Assembly: GCA_903642325.1 (NCBI GenBank)
Contig: CAHJWM010000004.1
Location: 62,001 to 126,000 of the forward strand
DNA from: Myxococcales bacterium
GTDB lineage: Bacteria; Myxococcota_A; Polyangia; Polyangiales; Polyangiaceae
Direction: 5' to 3'
DNA length: 64,000 nt
Shown here: in pieces, positions 52,306 through 61,785 of the stretch
How the letters are laid out: each line of letters opens with the position of its first letter
Numbering within the stretch: position 1 is the stretch's first letter
Made by a program: the position numbers and the translations under genes
Notes under the pieces: generated by a model
Database searches by the model: none
Seen by the model: only the letters and a program-made list of their open reading frames with translations
Told to the model about the DNA's origin: nothing

Positions 52306-53593
52306 TCAACCAAGCGCTTCCAGGGCGAGCCGAGCGGCACGTTGTGCGCTCGCGATAGCGCCGGCGACGGTCCCAGGAAATTGATGGTCGGTAGCCTCGC
52401 CAGCCAAAAATACGGCACCCGCGCACGGCACGCTCAGCTCCTCGTTGGCTCCGGCTCCGCCTGGTCTGCAAAAGCTGTACGCCCCTCGCGCGCGCGGATC
52501 GTTCGAAAAGTCATGCTGGTAACTGCGGATGACCCTCGCGGTCAGCGTTGCCTCCGGAATGTCGAATAAATTCGCGAGCGAGCCGAGCGCTAGCCGTCGC
52601 CGCTGCTCCGCGCTCTCGCGCGCTAATTGCTCGGCTTTCGGACCACCTGCCCACGCAGTCACGAACGTTCGATCCGCAACCTGCTCGGACCAGCAGCTCT
52701 CGAACAGGGAGGCTTGGATGGTGAATGAAGGCGTCGCGCGGAATCGTCTTAGCGCTGAGATCCCCGCCCACTTCGAAGCAGATACGGCAGGCGTGGCCCA
52801 TTCCCAGACGCGCGACCGCTGCCTGCCAGGCGGGCACGACTGGCTCTATGAGTAGCCCCTGCACCGCGCCGGCCGCCTTCAAGACCCCAAGCGGCACCGC
52901 GACGACGCACAGCTGGGCCTCGACCTCCTCGGCCCCCGACTCGAAGGCCAGCGAGACGGGACCGTTTGGCCGCCAGTGCACGCGCGATACGGGGGAGGAC
53001 ACCCGCGGCTCTACCCCCGACGCTTGCAACTGTTCGAGCAAATGCCGAGTCAGGCGGCCGTATCCGCCGGCGACGCGAAATTGGCCTTCGTGTTGCGCCA
53101 TGGCATCTGCGTCAGCAGCCAGGCTCTCGATGCTGACCTCGCCAATGGGTGCGGCTTCGAAGCCTTCGACGAGCTGACGGAAGCGCTCGGCCAGGGTGAC
53201 ATCGATCGCGTGCCGCTCGAGGAACACGCGCGCCGAGACATCTGGCTCACCCCGCTGTCTTCGCTTCAGCACGTGCTCGAAAGGCTGCCAAGCGTCGAGC
53301 AGCTCTTGAAATGCCGTTCCGTGCTTCGTGAAGTGCCGATCGGCTACGGAAACGAGCTCCACCTGCGCCTCCCGCGCCAACTCGAGGGTAGGGGCAGGTT
53401 TGCCGTGTACGAACTCGGCGCCCAGCTCGATGCAGTGGTTGCCGGCGCCGCTCGGGACGCTAAAAATCCGTCCGCCGACGCGATCCTTGGCCTCCAGCAG
53501 GACCACGGATTTGCCAGCTGTCACGAGCATCCGCGTCGCGGTTAGGCCCGCGATGCCGGCGCCCACCACGGCCGCATCCCAACGCTTGCCCAT
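52306..53593 (-). pseudogene. Flavin monoamine oxidase, split by a frameshift
   Basis: FAD-dependent amine oxidase in two frames. N-terminal part from ATG 53593 (MGKRWDAAVVGAGIAGLTATR, EAKDRVGGRIFSV, LGAEFVHG) runs to about 52710, where the frame loses similarity after AFIHHPSL. The continuation (SLFESCWSEQVADRTFVTAWAGG, HDFSNDPRARGAYSF, VFLAGEATDHQFPGTVAGAIA) is in a different frame to the stop at 52306. One extra base in the CCC run around 52707-52709 would explain it. Either a recent loss-of-function mutation or a sequence error. The enzyme would oxidise amines to aldehydes. The gene starts 2 bases after the esterase stop. Confidence 0.85.
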
Positions 53594-53595
53594 GC

Positions 53596-54567
53596 TCAGC
53601 GGCCGCCTTTCGGGTGCGCCGTGAGGAACGTCCACATCTCGTCCAGCGCTGGCGGCTGCAACGCGACGTAGTGTCCACCCCCTTCGACCGTCCATAATTC
53701 CACCGCGCCGCGACAGGCGTCGTAACGCTGCACTCGGGTCTCGCGAGCGGGGATAAAAGGCTCGAGGTCGATGTTCTGAACTGATTGAAGCTCGCCTGCG
53801 CAGCCGAGGCGCCGCGCCCAGTACTTTGCCGTCTCCAGCGCAGAAGGATGAGGGGCGACATCACTGCGATCGAATACGGTGCCGCCACCATAATGCACGA
53901 CTGGGTCGGCATCGCCGTGGATTTCCAGAAACGACAACGCACTGTGCTGAACGCACGGTTCGTCCCCGCTAGGGGCGGCGCCCGCGACGCTAATGACTCC
54001 AGCGATTCGATCACCGGCCTTACAGGCCAAGCGCTGCGCCATGAAGCCACCGTTGGAGTAACCGATCACGAATAGACGCTGGCGATCGATCGCGGCATTC
54101 TCGGAGCTCTCGTCCAATAGCGCTGCTAGACGCTGCACGTCGTCAACCCCGCGGTGCTCCAGGTCGCAACAGCTTTTGCCGGCGTTCCAAAATGGGCGCC
54201 CCTCAGCATCACTCATCCCCTGCGGGGCCAAGTAGGCAAATTTTTTCTGATCGGCGATCTGATCTAGGCCCGCCTTGGCAATCAGCATGCGGCTCGACAC
54301 GCCAAACCCGTGCAGAATCATGAGCAGGGGGACTTGCTCCCCACTTCGCAAGGTCGCGGGAAGGCGCAGCTCCGCTGGCGGCTCGAATGCCTGTGCGGCC
54401 CCGACCGTGGACGACGGCACGGAAGCTCGAGGCGCCGCCGCTGAGCTCACGACAGGCGTGTGGCGCGCTGCCACGCCGGGCTGGTGCGCGGCGCGCTCAG
54501 GCTCCGGAGCACAGGCGGCGACTGGGCCGATCAGCGTCACACACCAGCAGAAGAGGCGACGCCGCAT
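53596..54567 (-). CDS. Esterase/PHB depolymerase-like lipoprotein
   Basis: Exported alpha/beta hydrolase of 323 residues; ATG 54567 opens a signal peptide with lipobox PVAAC. A Pro/Ala/Ser linker leads to a domain like LpqC/feruloyl esterase family: PLLMILHGFGVSSRML (oxyanion), WNAGKSCCDLEHRGVDDVQRL, nucleophile elbow VIGYSNGGFMAQRLAC, acid EIHGDADPVVHYGGG and His in VEGGGHYVAL. The CC motif is typical of the family. Likely acts on polyesters, acetylated sugars or phenolic esters; substrate unknown. Tightly followed by the amine oxidase gene. Confidence 0.85.
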   Translation of the reverse strand: MRRRLFCWCVTLIGPVAACAPEPERAAHQPGVAARHTPVVSSAAAPRASVPSSTVGAAQAFEPPAELRLPATLRSGEQVPLLMILHGFGVSSRMLIAKAGLDQIADQKKFAYLAPQGMSDAEGRPFWNAGKSCCDLEHRGVDDVQRLAALLDESSENAAIDRQRLFVIGYSNGGFMAQRLACKAGDRIAGVISVAGAAPSGDEPCVQHSALSFLEIHGDADPVVHYGGGTVFDRSDVAPHPSALETAKYWARRLGCAGELQSVQNIDLEPFIPARETRVQRYDACRGAVELWTVEGGGHYVALQPPALDEMWTFLTAHPKGGR

Positions 54568-54685
54568 CGACGTCCGCGATGCAATCCTCGAACCAAGTTT
54601 GGCGCGGCGGCGAAGGCTATGACTCATGCGTTCCCTCGGCTGTCGAGCGTCGAGATACGTTCGAGTGCTAGGCTTCGTTCCCGCG

Positions 54686-55306
54686 ATGTCCGCGCAGCTC
54701 GATCTGTTCAATCGGGGCACACCTCATTTCGACTCGAGCTTCTCGGGCGCTCAGCGAACCCACCTCGCGCCAGACGCATGGCTGGAGCTCGTGCCAGGTT
54801 GGCTGCGCGGCCACCAGGCTCTGTTCGATACGCTGCGCTTGGGGACACGCTTTCGCAGCGAGCAACGGATGATGTACGAACGTCTGGTGGAGGTTCCGCG
54901 GTTGTACGCGGTGCTTGGCGACGACGGCCCGATCCCGGACATCGTCGGCGCCATGCAACATGCTTTATCCGCGCGTTATGGCGAGCACTTCGCGCGCATC
55001 AGCCTGGGCTACTATCGCAACGGCCAAGACAGCGTCGCGTTTCACGGCGACCGCGTTGCTCGGACCTTGCCGAGTGCGCTGGTGGCGACCGTCTCGGTCG
55101 GCGCAGCACGTCGCTTTCTCATGCGCCCCACCGGTGGTGGAGCGCCCCCGCTAGCGTTTTCGCTCGGTGGCGGCGACCTGTTGGTGATGGGCGGCTCGTG
55201 TCAACGCACATGGCAGCACGCCATCCCCAAATCCCGGAGCGCCGGCAATCAACAACGCATTGCCATCATGTTTCGTCCGCACTGGGCGGAGTTGCCCGCG
55301 GAGTAG
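54686..55306 (+). CDS. AlkB-like 2-oxoglutarate/Fe(II) dioxygenase
   Basis: Protein of 206 residues, start at ATG 54686 (MSAQLDLFN). Double-stranded beta-helix dioxygenase with Fe ligands His120 and Asp122 (AFHGDRV) and His178 (TWQHAIPK), and the 2-oxoglutarate Arg pair in QQRIAIMFR. The RISLGYYRNGQDSVAFHGD motif fits the ALKBH/AlkB group that removes alkyl groups from DNA or RNA bases. Divergent from the esterase gene; close to ku-ligD and UdgX, consistent with a DNA-repair neighbourhood. Confidence 0.9.
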   Translation: MSAQLDLFNRGTPHFDSSFSGAQRTHLAPDAWLELVPGWLRGHQALFDTLRLGTRFRSEQRMMYERLVEVPRLYAVLGDDGPIPDIVGAMQHALSARYGEHFARISLGYYRNGQDSVAFHGDRVARTLPSALVATVSVGAARRFLMRPTGGGAPPLAFSLGGGDLLVMGGSCQRTWQHAIPKSRSAGNQQRIAIMFRPHWAELPAE

Positions 55307-55591
55307 CTACATGAACACTGCTCGATTCGGCGTCTAGCTCAGGAAGCTTCAACCTCGTTGAACGAGCACTGACTGGCCGCGACGCGAGCGGGTTTGGCGA
55401 CATCTCTACTGGAACAGTGACGACAGCGGCTCACGCGAACCGCCCGTGAAAGTGTGTCGCGAATGCTCGATTGGGTGCGTCGCGGGGCGCTCAACACGGG
55501 AGCTTTCAACACAGCGCTTGCCACCCTCCATCACCCCACTATGCTGCGCGCACCCGCACGATACCCACTTAGTGCAGGCAAGGAAAATATC

Positions 55592-56296
55592 ATGATTCGA
55601 ACTAACACGAGTGTTGCGGCGGTTTTGGTGCTCTGTAGTCTGGCGTTGGCCGCTTGCGGCGGTGATCAGAAGCCAGCGGATTCACCCGAGAGCATGCCCA
55701 GCGCGGAGATGCCTCCCACGCCCATGCCGGAAAGCGACGCCGGCATGAGCACGAAGTCGTCTTCGTCCGACGCCGCGCAAGCCAAGACTGACGCGCCCGC
55801 CGCGCCCAAGATGGACCCGCTCACGGACGAGCAAATTGCCATGATCACGGATGCGGCCAACACTGCTGAAATCGAGCAAGCGAAGCTCGCGCAGACCAAG
55901 TCCAAGGATGCAGACGTGAAGAAGTTTGCGGCCATGATGGTCAGCCATCACGGCGCAGCCAAGCAAAAACAAGCTAAGCTCAAGATCAAGCCAGCGGAAT
56001 CGTCGACATCGACGGCGATGCAAGCCGACGCGGCCAGCACGCTCGATACGTTGAAGGGCGACACCGGCAAGGACTTCGATAAGGCGTACATTGCCGCGCA
56101 GGTCGACGGTCACCAGAAGGTGCTCGACACCATCAACGACAAACTGCTGCCGAGCGTCAAGAGCGCGGACCTGAAGGCCTACATCGAGGGTATCAAGCCG
56201 ACCGTAGAAGAGCACTTGAAGGAAGCGAAGCGGCTCCAACAGAATTTCGATAGCAAGAGCTCTTCGACCGCCGCAGGCTCCAAGCCGGCTGGTTGA
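55592..56296 (+). CDS. DUF4142 lipoprotein
   Basis: Lipoprotein of 234 residues; ATG 55592 with AAGGA 7 bases upstream; lipobox LALAAC. A Pro/Ser/Ala spacer leads to the DUF4142 domain (PF13628) about 75-215: DEQIAMITDAANTAEIEQAKL, SKDADVKKFAAMMVSHHGAAK, FDKAYIAAQVDGHQKVLDTI and LPSVKSADLKAYIEGIKPTV. The domain is a ferritin-like helical bundle with conserved His of unknown ligand, found in periplasmic stress-related proteins. Followed closely by a DUF6496-like gene. Confidence 0.88.
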   Translation: MIRTNTSVAAVLVLCSLALAACGGDQKPADSPESMPSAEMPPTPMPESDAGMSTKSSSSDAAQAKTDAPAAPKMDPLTDEQIAMITDAANTAEIEQAKLAQTKSKDADVKKFAAMMVSHHGAAKQKQAKLKIKPAESSTSTAMQADAASTLDTLKGDTGKDFDKAYIAAQVDGHQKVLDTINDKLLPSVKSADLKAYIEGIKPTVEEHLKEAKRLQQNFDSKSSSTAAGSKPAG

Positions 56297-56316
56297 GCGT
56301 TGCTCAACTCACGATC

Positions 56317-56544
56317 ATGGCCGCCAAAAAGAAACCGCGTGCGAAGAAGTATGGCGCCGCTTCCACCAAGAAAGTAAAAAAGACGCTGCACGAGCGGAAA
56401 GCCGGCACACTGCGCTCGGGCCGCTCGAAAAAGAAGGTGAAGAGCAAGAAGCAGGCAATCGCCATCGCATTGTCCGAAGCTCGTGCTTCTGGGGACAAAG
56501 TTCCCAGTAAGAAGCGTGCCGCAAAGCGAAAGAAGACGGGCTAA
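56317..56544 (+). CDS. Small basic DUF6496-like protein
   Basis: Protein of 75 residues, ATG 56317 (MAAKKKPRAKKYG); a TTG at 56293 overlapping the DUF4142 stop is a less likely start. Very Lys/Arg-rich, with KKVKKTLHERKAGTLRSGRS and VKSKKQAIAIALSEARASG, the pattern of DUF6496. The KQAIAIALSEA core is found in small nucleoid-associated-looking proteins. Possibly binds nucleic acid; unproven. It ends just before a strong hairpin. Confidence 0.8.
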   Translation: MAAKKKPRAKKYGAASTKKVKKTLHERKAGTLRSGRSKKKVKSKKQAIAIALSEARASGDKVPSKKRAAKRKKTG

Positions 56545-56554
56545 CAAAGCCCCA

Positions 56555-56581
56555 GCCGATACGGGCCAGTCCCGTATCGGC
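56555..56581 (+). terminator. Hairpin after DUF6496 gene
   Basis: Perfect 11-bp stem GCCGATACGGG (56555-56565) / CCCGTATCGGC (56571-56581) with a 5-base loop CCAGT, 10 bases after the stop codon. No T-run follows, but position and stem strength fit transcript termination or 3'-end protection. Confidence 0.55.
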
Positions 56582-56634
56582 GCCCGGCCCCCGGTGCGGC
56601 TCGCGTGAGCGAGACGCGTCTAAGCCCTCTGGTT

Positions 56635-57549
56635 ATGCTGCACACGATGCGCGCCAGTTTCTTCCAACTCTACCTGGCTGGCCTGCTCGTCGTCGGGCAC
56701 GTGGCGCGTGCGGAGGACGCGCCGAGCACGGCTGCGGCTACGGCGGACTCACGACGAAGGCCTGCGTCGGATGACGAAGCCGTGCCAGCCAGCGCCTTAC
56801 CCGAGCTCGACCTGCTCACGTTTTACAAGGACAACTATGTGCTCGCGGGGTTCACGTACTCGACCGAGGTGAAATTTCAGTTCAGCGCCAAGTTCGATCT
56901 CTGGCCCAATAGCGGACCGCACGCCTTTTACTTCGCTTTCACGCAGAAAACGCTGTGGGACGTGTATCGAGCTTCGGCCCCGTTTGTGGAAAGCGACTAT
57001 TCGCCCGAGCTGTTTTACAGCTATTTTCACGCACCGGGTCGTTATGAGCCCGACCCTGGCTGCGGCTTCTTCCTGGAGCGGTTGGGCGTGGTTCACGAGT
57101 CCGACGGCTTGGCGGGCCCGCGCTCGCGCGGTTGGAATCGAGTGTACGGTGAATCGCGATACGCCTGCTATACGCCGCAGCGCAATTACGGCGCCCTCAC
57201 ACTTCAGGTCTGGGCGCCGCCGTTCGGTAAGCCCGACAACCCGGGGATCGTCTCCTATCTTGGCTATGGCGAGCTTTCACTCGCCATAGGCAGTGATCGC
57301 GGTCACGCCTGGTTGGGTGATTGGGAGATCGCTCTACATGCCCGTAAAGGCACGCGCTCGCTCGCTACGGGGAGCGTCGAGGCCGACGCGCGCTGGCGGC
57401 CGCGCTACAGCGATTTCTGGCGCTTCACCCCGTACCTCTATGGTCAAGCCTTCACCGGCTATGGTGAGACGCTACTGAGTTACGATCGCGCGTTGACGGC
57501 GATACGCATCGGCATCGGCTTCACGGACCGTAGCACGCGCAGCCAATGA
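56635..57549 (+). CDS. pldA: Outer-membrane phospholipase A
   Basis: Beta-barrel phospholipase of 304 residues. Start ATG 56635 (MLHTMRASFF) is preferred; GTG 56605 and ATG 56647 are alternatives. Signal peptide ends VARAED. The OMPLA catalytic site is present: LGVVHESDGLAGPRSRGWNRVY contains His154, Ser156 and Asn168 (E. coli: HESNGRS...SRSWNRVY), and FAFTQKTLWDVY matches the YTQxxWW-like strand. A Cys-rich insertion around EPDPGCGFFLERL is a family variation. Hydrolyses phospholipids that reach the outer leaflet. Ends 6 bases from the converging UdgX gene. Confidence 0.9.
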   Translation: MLHTMRASFFQLYLAGLLVVGHVARAEDAPSTAAATADSRRRPASDDEAVPASALPELDLLTFYKDNYVLAGFTYSTEVKFQFSAKFDLWPNSGPHAFYFAFTQKTLWDVYRASAPFVESDYSPELFYSYFHAPGRYEPDPGCGFFLERLGVVHESDGLAGPRSRGWNRVYGESRYACYTPQRNYGALTLQVWAPPFGKPDNPGIVSYLGYGELSLAIGSDRGHAWLGDWEIALHARKGTRSLATGSVEADARWRPRYSDFWRFTPYLYGQAFTGYGETLLSYDRALTAIRIGIGFTDRSTRSQ

Positions 57550-57554
57550 GGCGC

Positions 57555-58208
57555 TCAGCGCTTCCGGCGTAACGCGCGCGTAACTAGCTTGAGGTCGCGG
57601 ACCAGCTCCTGGAAGCTTTCGGCGCGCGCCTGCGCGTCGGGCGCGCGTAAAATGGCGGACGGATGAGCGGTGGCTAGAACCAGCGACGCAAGCTCGCTGG
57701 CGATCGGGCGGCCGCGCTCCTGGGTGATGCGAAACTGGGCTCCGAACAACGCTTGCCCCGCCGTTGCGCCGAGTAAGACCAGGATTTCCGGCTTGATAGC
57801 GGTGATCTCCGATCGCAACCATGGAAGGCATGCGCCCACCTCCCCCGGCTTTGGACGCTTGTGCAAGCGCGCCTTGCCGCGCTGCTCGAACTTGAAATGC
57901 TTCACGGCGTTGGTCACGTACATCTCCGAGCGCGTCAAACCTGCCTCGAGCAGCGCTTTGTCGAACAGCTTTCCGGCAGGGCCGACGAACGGCTTGCCCT
58001 GACGGTCCTCGGCATCTCCTGGCTGCTCCCCGACGAACATCACGCGCGCGCGGGCTGGACCTTCACCGAATACGGTTTGGGTCGCGTTCACGTACAGCGG
58101 GCAGCCCCGACAGCCATCCGCCGCCCTGCGCAGACTGGGCAACGTACGTCGACTTGGTAAAAACTGTTCTGCGCCCGGCTCTGCAGGCGGGCCTCGCCGC
58201 GAAGTCAT
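57555..58208 (-). CDS. udgX: UdgX-like uracil-DNA glycosylase
   Basis: Protein of 217 residues when started at ATG 58208 (MTSRRGPPAEP); an extension to 58295 is unlikely. Fe-S Cys pair CRGCPLY (33, 36) and a later Cys in GACLPWL, the uracil-site VGEQPGDAEDRQGKPFVGPAG, VTNAVKHFKFEQRGKARLHKRP and the C-terminal motif ATAHPSAIL are seen. The segment QRGKARLHKRP corresponds to the KRRIH loop of UdgX, in which the His (here His116) forms a covalent bond with uracil. This distinguishes it from ordinary family 4 UDG. Located with other repair genes. Confidence 0.85.
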   Translation of the reverse strand: MTSRRGPPAEPGAEQFLPSRRTLPSLRRAADGCRGCPLYVNATQTVFGEGPARARVMFVGEQPGDAEDRQGKPFVGPAGKLFDKALLEAGLTRSEMYVTNAVKHFKFEQRGKARLHKRPKPGEVGACLPWLRSEITAIKPEILVLLGATAGQALFGAQFRITQERGRPIASELASLVLATAHPSAILRAPDAQARAESFQELVRDLKLVTRALRRKR

Positions 58209-58374
58209 TTCGGAGAAGCACGCTGCAAACGCTGTTCCCCACGGCCCGCGCCTCGACGCCGTTCGGGGTGGAGGCATATTGTCGAAGCGGGACATTGCGC
58301 CGCGTCGGCGTGCCGTGCGGCTCGCCTTTCACCGCGTTTTGCAGTGGCATGAGTATTGAAGCCACGTGGCAGCG

Positions 58375-61300
58375 ATGTGGATCGTCCGCCTGGCTCTGCG
58401 CCGCCCATATACCGTGGCGACGCTCTGCCTGGCCATTTTACTGATGGGCGTGCTGTCCGTGCTGCGGATGGACGTGGATATTTTTCCCGCCATCAACATT
58501 CCGGTCGTGGTCGTGGTCTGGAATTACCCCGGTATGTCCGCGGAAGACATGGAGCGCCGGGTTACGTTGGTCAGTGAACGCGGCATCTCCACTTCCGTGA
58601 GCGGTATCAGCAAGCTGGAATCCCAGTCGATCAATAGCACCAGCGTCGTGAAGGTGTACTTCGAGCCTACGGCCGATATCGGCGGCGCCATCGCTCAGAT
58701 TAGCGCGGCCTCGCTTTCGGCCAGCCGTATCATGCCGCCGGGGATGCAGCCGCCAACGTTACTTCGGTTCAACGCGTCGAACGTGCCGGTCGCCCAACTC
58801 ACGGTATCGGGGGCCGGTCAAAGCGAACAACAACTCTTCGACTACGGCGCCAACTTCCTCCGTTTGCGTCTGTTCACGGTTCCGGGCTTGTCCACCCCGG
58901 CTCCGTATGGTGGTCGACAAAGGCAGGTGAACGTGGACATCGACCCGGCGCGCGTAGCCGCCGCCGGCCTCGCAGCGCAGGACGTCGTCAACGCGGTGCT
59001 GAACCAGAACGTGATCTTGCCTGCAGGTTCGGCGCGCATCGGTCGGTTCGATTATGACGTGTTGCTGAATGGCAGCCCCGCGAGCACCGCCGAGTTCACT
59101 CGCTTACCGATCAAGGTCGTGAACGGCGCGAGCGTCTTTCTGGGGGACGTTGCCAACGTGTACGACGGCTATGCGGTGCAACAGAACGTCGTGCGCGTGA
59201 ACGGCAAGCGCGCAACCTACCTGTCTATCCTGAAGAAGGAGGACGCCTCCACCCTAGCGGTCGTTGAGGCGACGAAAGACATGCTGCCGGCCTTGCGCGC
59301 GGCGGCCCCTAGCGGGATAGAGCTGAAGCTCGACTTCGATCAGTCCACGTTCGTTCGCGGCGCTGTCGTCGGGGTATTTCGGGAGGCTTTGATTGCATCT
59401 GCGCTCGTGGCGGTCATGGTGCTCGCGTTCGTAGGCAGTTGGCGGAGCACGATCATCGTCTGTGTGTCCATCCCATTGGCGATCTTGGTCGGAGTGATCG
59501 GGCTCAAACTGAGCGGCCAGACCTTGAACTTGATGACCCTCGGCGGAATGGCGCTCGCCATCGGCATGTTGGTCGACGACGCGATCGTAGAGATCGAGAA
59601 CATCAATCGCAATCGCTCTTTGGGCAAGGAGCTGACCGTCGCGATTCTGGACGGGGCGCGGCAAATCGCGACGCCTGCGTTGGCGGCGACACTCACCATC
59701 TGCGTCGTCTTTTTCCCGGTCGTGCTCTTGGAGGGCCCGGCGCGCTTCTTGTTCGTGCCCCTGGCGCTGGCCGTAGTGTTCTCGATGTTGGCGTCGTACC
59801 TACTGTCTCGCACGCTGGTGCCGACCCTATCCCACTTGATCTTGGGTAAGGACCGTGTCGAGCCAGAGCCCGGTGCACAGGGTTCCAAAGACAAGGATGA
59901 AGCGCCGAAGCCGGAGTCGGCGAAGCAAGGCGAAGGCCCCGGCAAAACGCCGGAAAAGCCAAGTCGCTTCGCCAAGATAGACGGCTTTCGGCGCCGGCAG
60001 TTCGAACGTTTAGAGCAAGCTTACGCAGCCGTTCTGGCGACCGTGCTCGACCGGCGGAGGGTCGTGCTCGGCGCCGCCGCCGCATTCGCGGTGATCAGCG
60101 GGCTACTCGTGCTGATCGTCGGGCTCGATTTTTTTCCCAGCGTGGACGCGGGTATCTTGCGGATACACTTCCGTGCTCCGCCCGGAACGCGCTTGGAGGA
60201 AACGGAGCGGCTGGTCGACAAGGTGGAGCACCGCATCAGAGACGTGATACCCGCCGCCGAGATCGAGACGATCAACGACAATATCGGCGTACCCGTGTTC
60301 TATAATTTGGGCTTCATCCCGACCGACAACGTCAACGGAGCAGATGCCGAAATCTTGGTTTCTCTCGCCAAACGTCACGACTCGAGTCGAAGCTATCGGG
60401 AGCGCATCCGAAAGCTGATTGCCGACGATTTTCCGGGATCGGTCGTGTACTTCCAGGCGGCGGACATCGTCAGCCAGGTGTTGAACTTCGGTCAGTCTGC
60501 GCCCGTCGACGTCCAGATAGAGGGCCCGAACGTGCAAGCCTCGTTGGCGATAGCCCGCCAATTGCGCCGCGAAATCAGCCGAATTCCTGGCACCGAAGAC
60601 GTGCGCATCGCGCAGGGCCTCAATCACCCGTCGCTCCGGGTGGACGTCGACCGGGAGCGCGCAGCCGCGCTCGGCTTGAGCGAGCGAGACGTGGCCAGCA
60701 GCTTGCTTACCTCGCTGAGCTCGAGCTCGCTCTTGTCGCCGAATTTCTGGGTGAACCCGAGCAACAACGTCAATTACTCGGTCAACGTGCAGACCCCCAT
60801 CGCGCGCATCACCGACTTGTCCGAGCTGATGCAAACCCCGATCACGGCGATGGGCGCGAGCCCGCTCGCCGACCCAGAGTCCAACGATGCCTCGAACGAC
60901 TCGATCGGTCCGCGTGAGCCGCGGCCGCCGCGCTACGAAACGGAAAGCTCGCCGTACCTGGGCGGCATCGCGGTGGTGCGGCCCACCGTGGATCGAGCCG
61001 TAGTCAACCACTACACCGTGCAGCCCGTCTTGGACGTGGAGTGCAATGTGGAAAACCGAGATCTCGGCTCCGTTGCCCGCGGCATCCAGCATGCCATCGA
61101 CGGAATCAAAAAATTGCCCAAGGGCACGAGCATCCACCTGCGAGGTCAGAGCGAGACGATGTATAGCTCGTTCGAGAGCCTTGGCCTCGGCCTGCTGATC
61201 GCGATCACGCTCGTTTATCTGCTGATGGTCGTCTTATTCCAGTCCTGGATCGATCCACTGATTATCATGATCGCCGTACCGGGCGCGCTCAGTGGCATCT

Positions 61301-61785
61301 TGTGGATGCTGACTGCGACGGGCACCACGCTGAACGTGGAGTCATTGATGGGCGCGATCATGGCCGTGGGCATCGCGGTCTCGAACAGTATCCTGCTGGT
61401 CAACTTTGCAAACGAGCGGCGCACCGAGGACGAGACGACGAGCCCCGTAGAGGCAGCGTTCGCGGCAGGGAAGGTGCGGCTGAGGCCGGTGTTGATGACG
61501 GCCCTGGCCATGGTGATCGGGATGCTGCCGATGGCTTTGGGTCTAGGTGAGGCAGGGGAGCAAAACGCTCCCCTCGGTCGAGCCGTGATTGGGGGCCTGT
61601 TGTGCGCGACATTCGTGACCCTGCTCGTCGTGCCGTGCGCATACGCTGTTCTGCGTAAGAAGCAGCCCGACAAAGGCAAGCGCGACCGCGAAATCGACGA
61701 AGCCGACGCCAAAGGTGGCGAACAAAAGCGCAGCGAGCAGAAAGATTGCGGAGCACCGCCCAAGGCGGCGGAGGCGGCTGCATGA
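58375..61785 (+). CDS. Efflux RND transporter permease subunit
   Basis: Inner-membrane pump of 1136 residues. ATG 58375 (MWIVRLALRRPYT) is chosen because this is the usual N-terminus of the family; GTG 58366 is 3 codons upstream. AcrB/MdtB-like features: first helix then MDVDIFPAINIPVVVVVWNYPG, GMALAIGMLVDDAIVEIENI with proton-relay Asp pair, DFFPSVDAGILRIHFRAPPG after the midpoint and AVGIAVSNSILLVNFANERR. There is a charged insertion of about 50 residues (VEPEPGAQGSKDKDEAPKPE) between the halves, and a Ser/Asn/Pro insert near 60860-60950. A periplasmic adaptor gene follows (ATGA overlap). No outer-membrane TolC-like gene is in the window. Confidence 0.95.
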   Translation: MWIVRLALRRPYTVATLCLAILLMGVLSVLRMDVDIFPAINIPVVVVVWNYPGMSAEDMERRVTLVSERGISTSVSGISKLESQSINSTSVVKVYFEPTADIGGAIAQISAASLSASRIMPPGMQPPTLLRFNASNVPVAQLTVSGAGQSEQQLFDYGANFLRLRLFTVPGLSTPAPYGGRQRQVNVDIDPARVAAAGLAAQDVVNAVLNQNVILPAGSARIGRFDYDVLLNGSPASTAEFTRLPIKVVNGASVFLGDVANVYDGYAVQQNVVRVNGKRATYLSILKKEDASTLAVVEATKDMLPALRAAAPSGIELKLDFDQSTFVRGAVVGVFREALIASALVAVMVLAFVGSWRSTIIVCVSIPLAILVGVIGLKLSGQTLNLMTLGGMALAIGMLVDDAIVEIENINRNRSLGKELTVAILDGARQIATPALAATLTICVVFFPVVLLEGPARFLFVPLALAVVFSMLASYLLSRTLVPTLSHLILGKDRVEPEPGAQGSKDKDEAPKPESAKQGEGPGKTPEKPSRFAKIDGFRRRQFERLEQAYAAVLATVLDRRRVVLGAAAAFAVISGLLVLIVGLDFFPSVDAGILRIHFRAPPGTRLEETERLVDKVEHRIRDVIPAAEIETINDNIGVPVFYNLGFIPTDNVNGADAEILVSLAKRHDSSRSYRERIRKLIADDFPGSVVYFQAADIVSQVLNFGQSAPVDVQIEGPNVQASLAIARQLRREISRIPGTEDVRIAQGLNHPSLRVDVDRERAAALGLSERDVASSLLTSLSSSSLLSPNFWVNPSNNVNYSVNVQTPIARITDLSELMQTPITAMGASPLADPESNDASNDSIGPREPRPPRYETESSPYLGGIAVVRPTVDRAVVNHYTVQPVLDVECNVENRDLGSVARGIQHAIDGIKKLPKGTSIHLRGQSETMYSSFESLGLGLLIAITLVYLLMVVLFQSWIDPLIIMIAVPGALSGILWMLTATGTTLNVESLMGAIMAVGIAVSNSILLVNFANERRTEDETTSPVEAAFAAGKVRLRPVLMTALAMVIGMLPMALGLGEAGEQNAPLGRAVIGGLLCATFVTLLVVPCAYAVLRKKQPDKGKRDREIDEADAKGGEQKRSEQKDCGAPPKAAEAAA

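Noticed and set aside
52511-53695. Reading the C-terminal end of the amine oxidase in its first frame to 52511
   Set aside because: After about 52710 the frame loses all family similarity while the other frame carries the conserved FAD-binding C-terminus.
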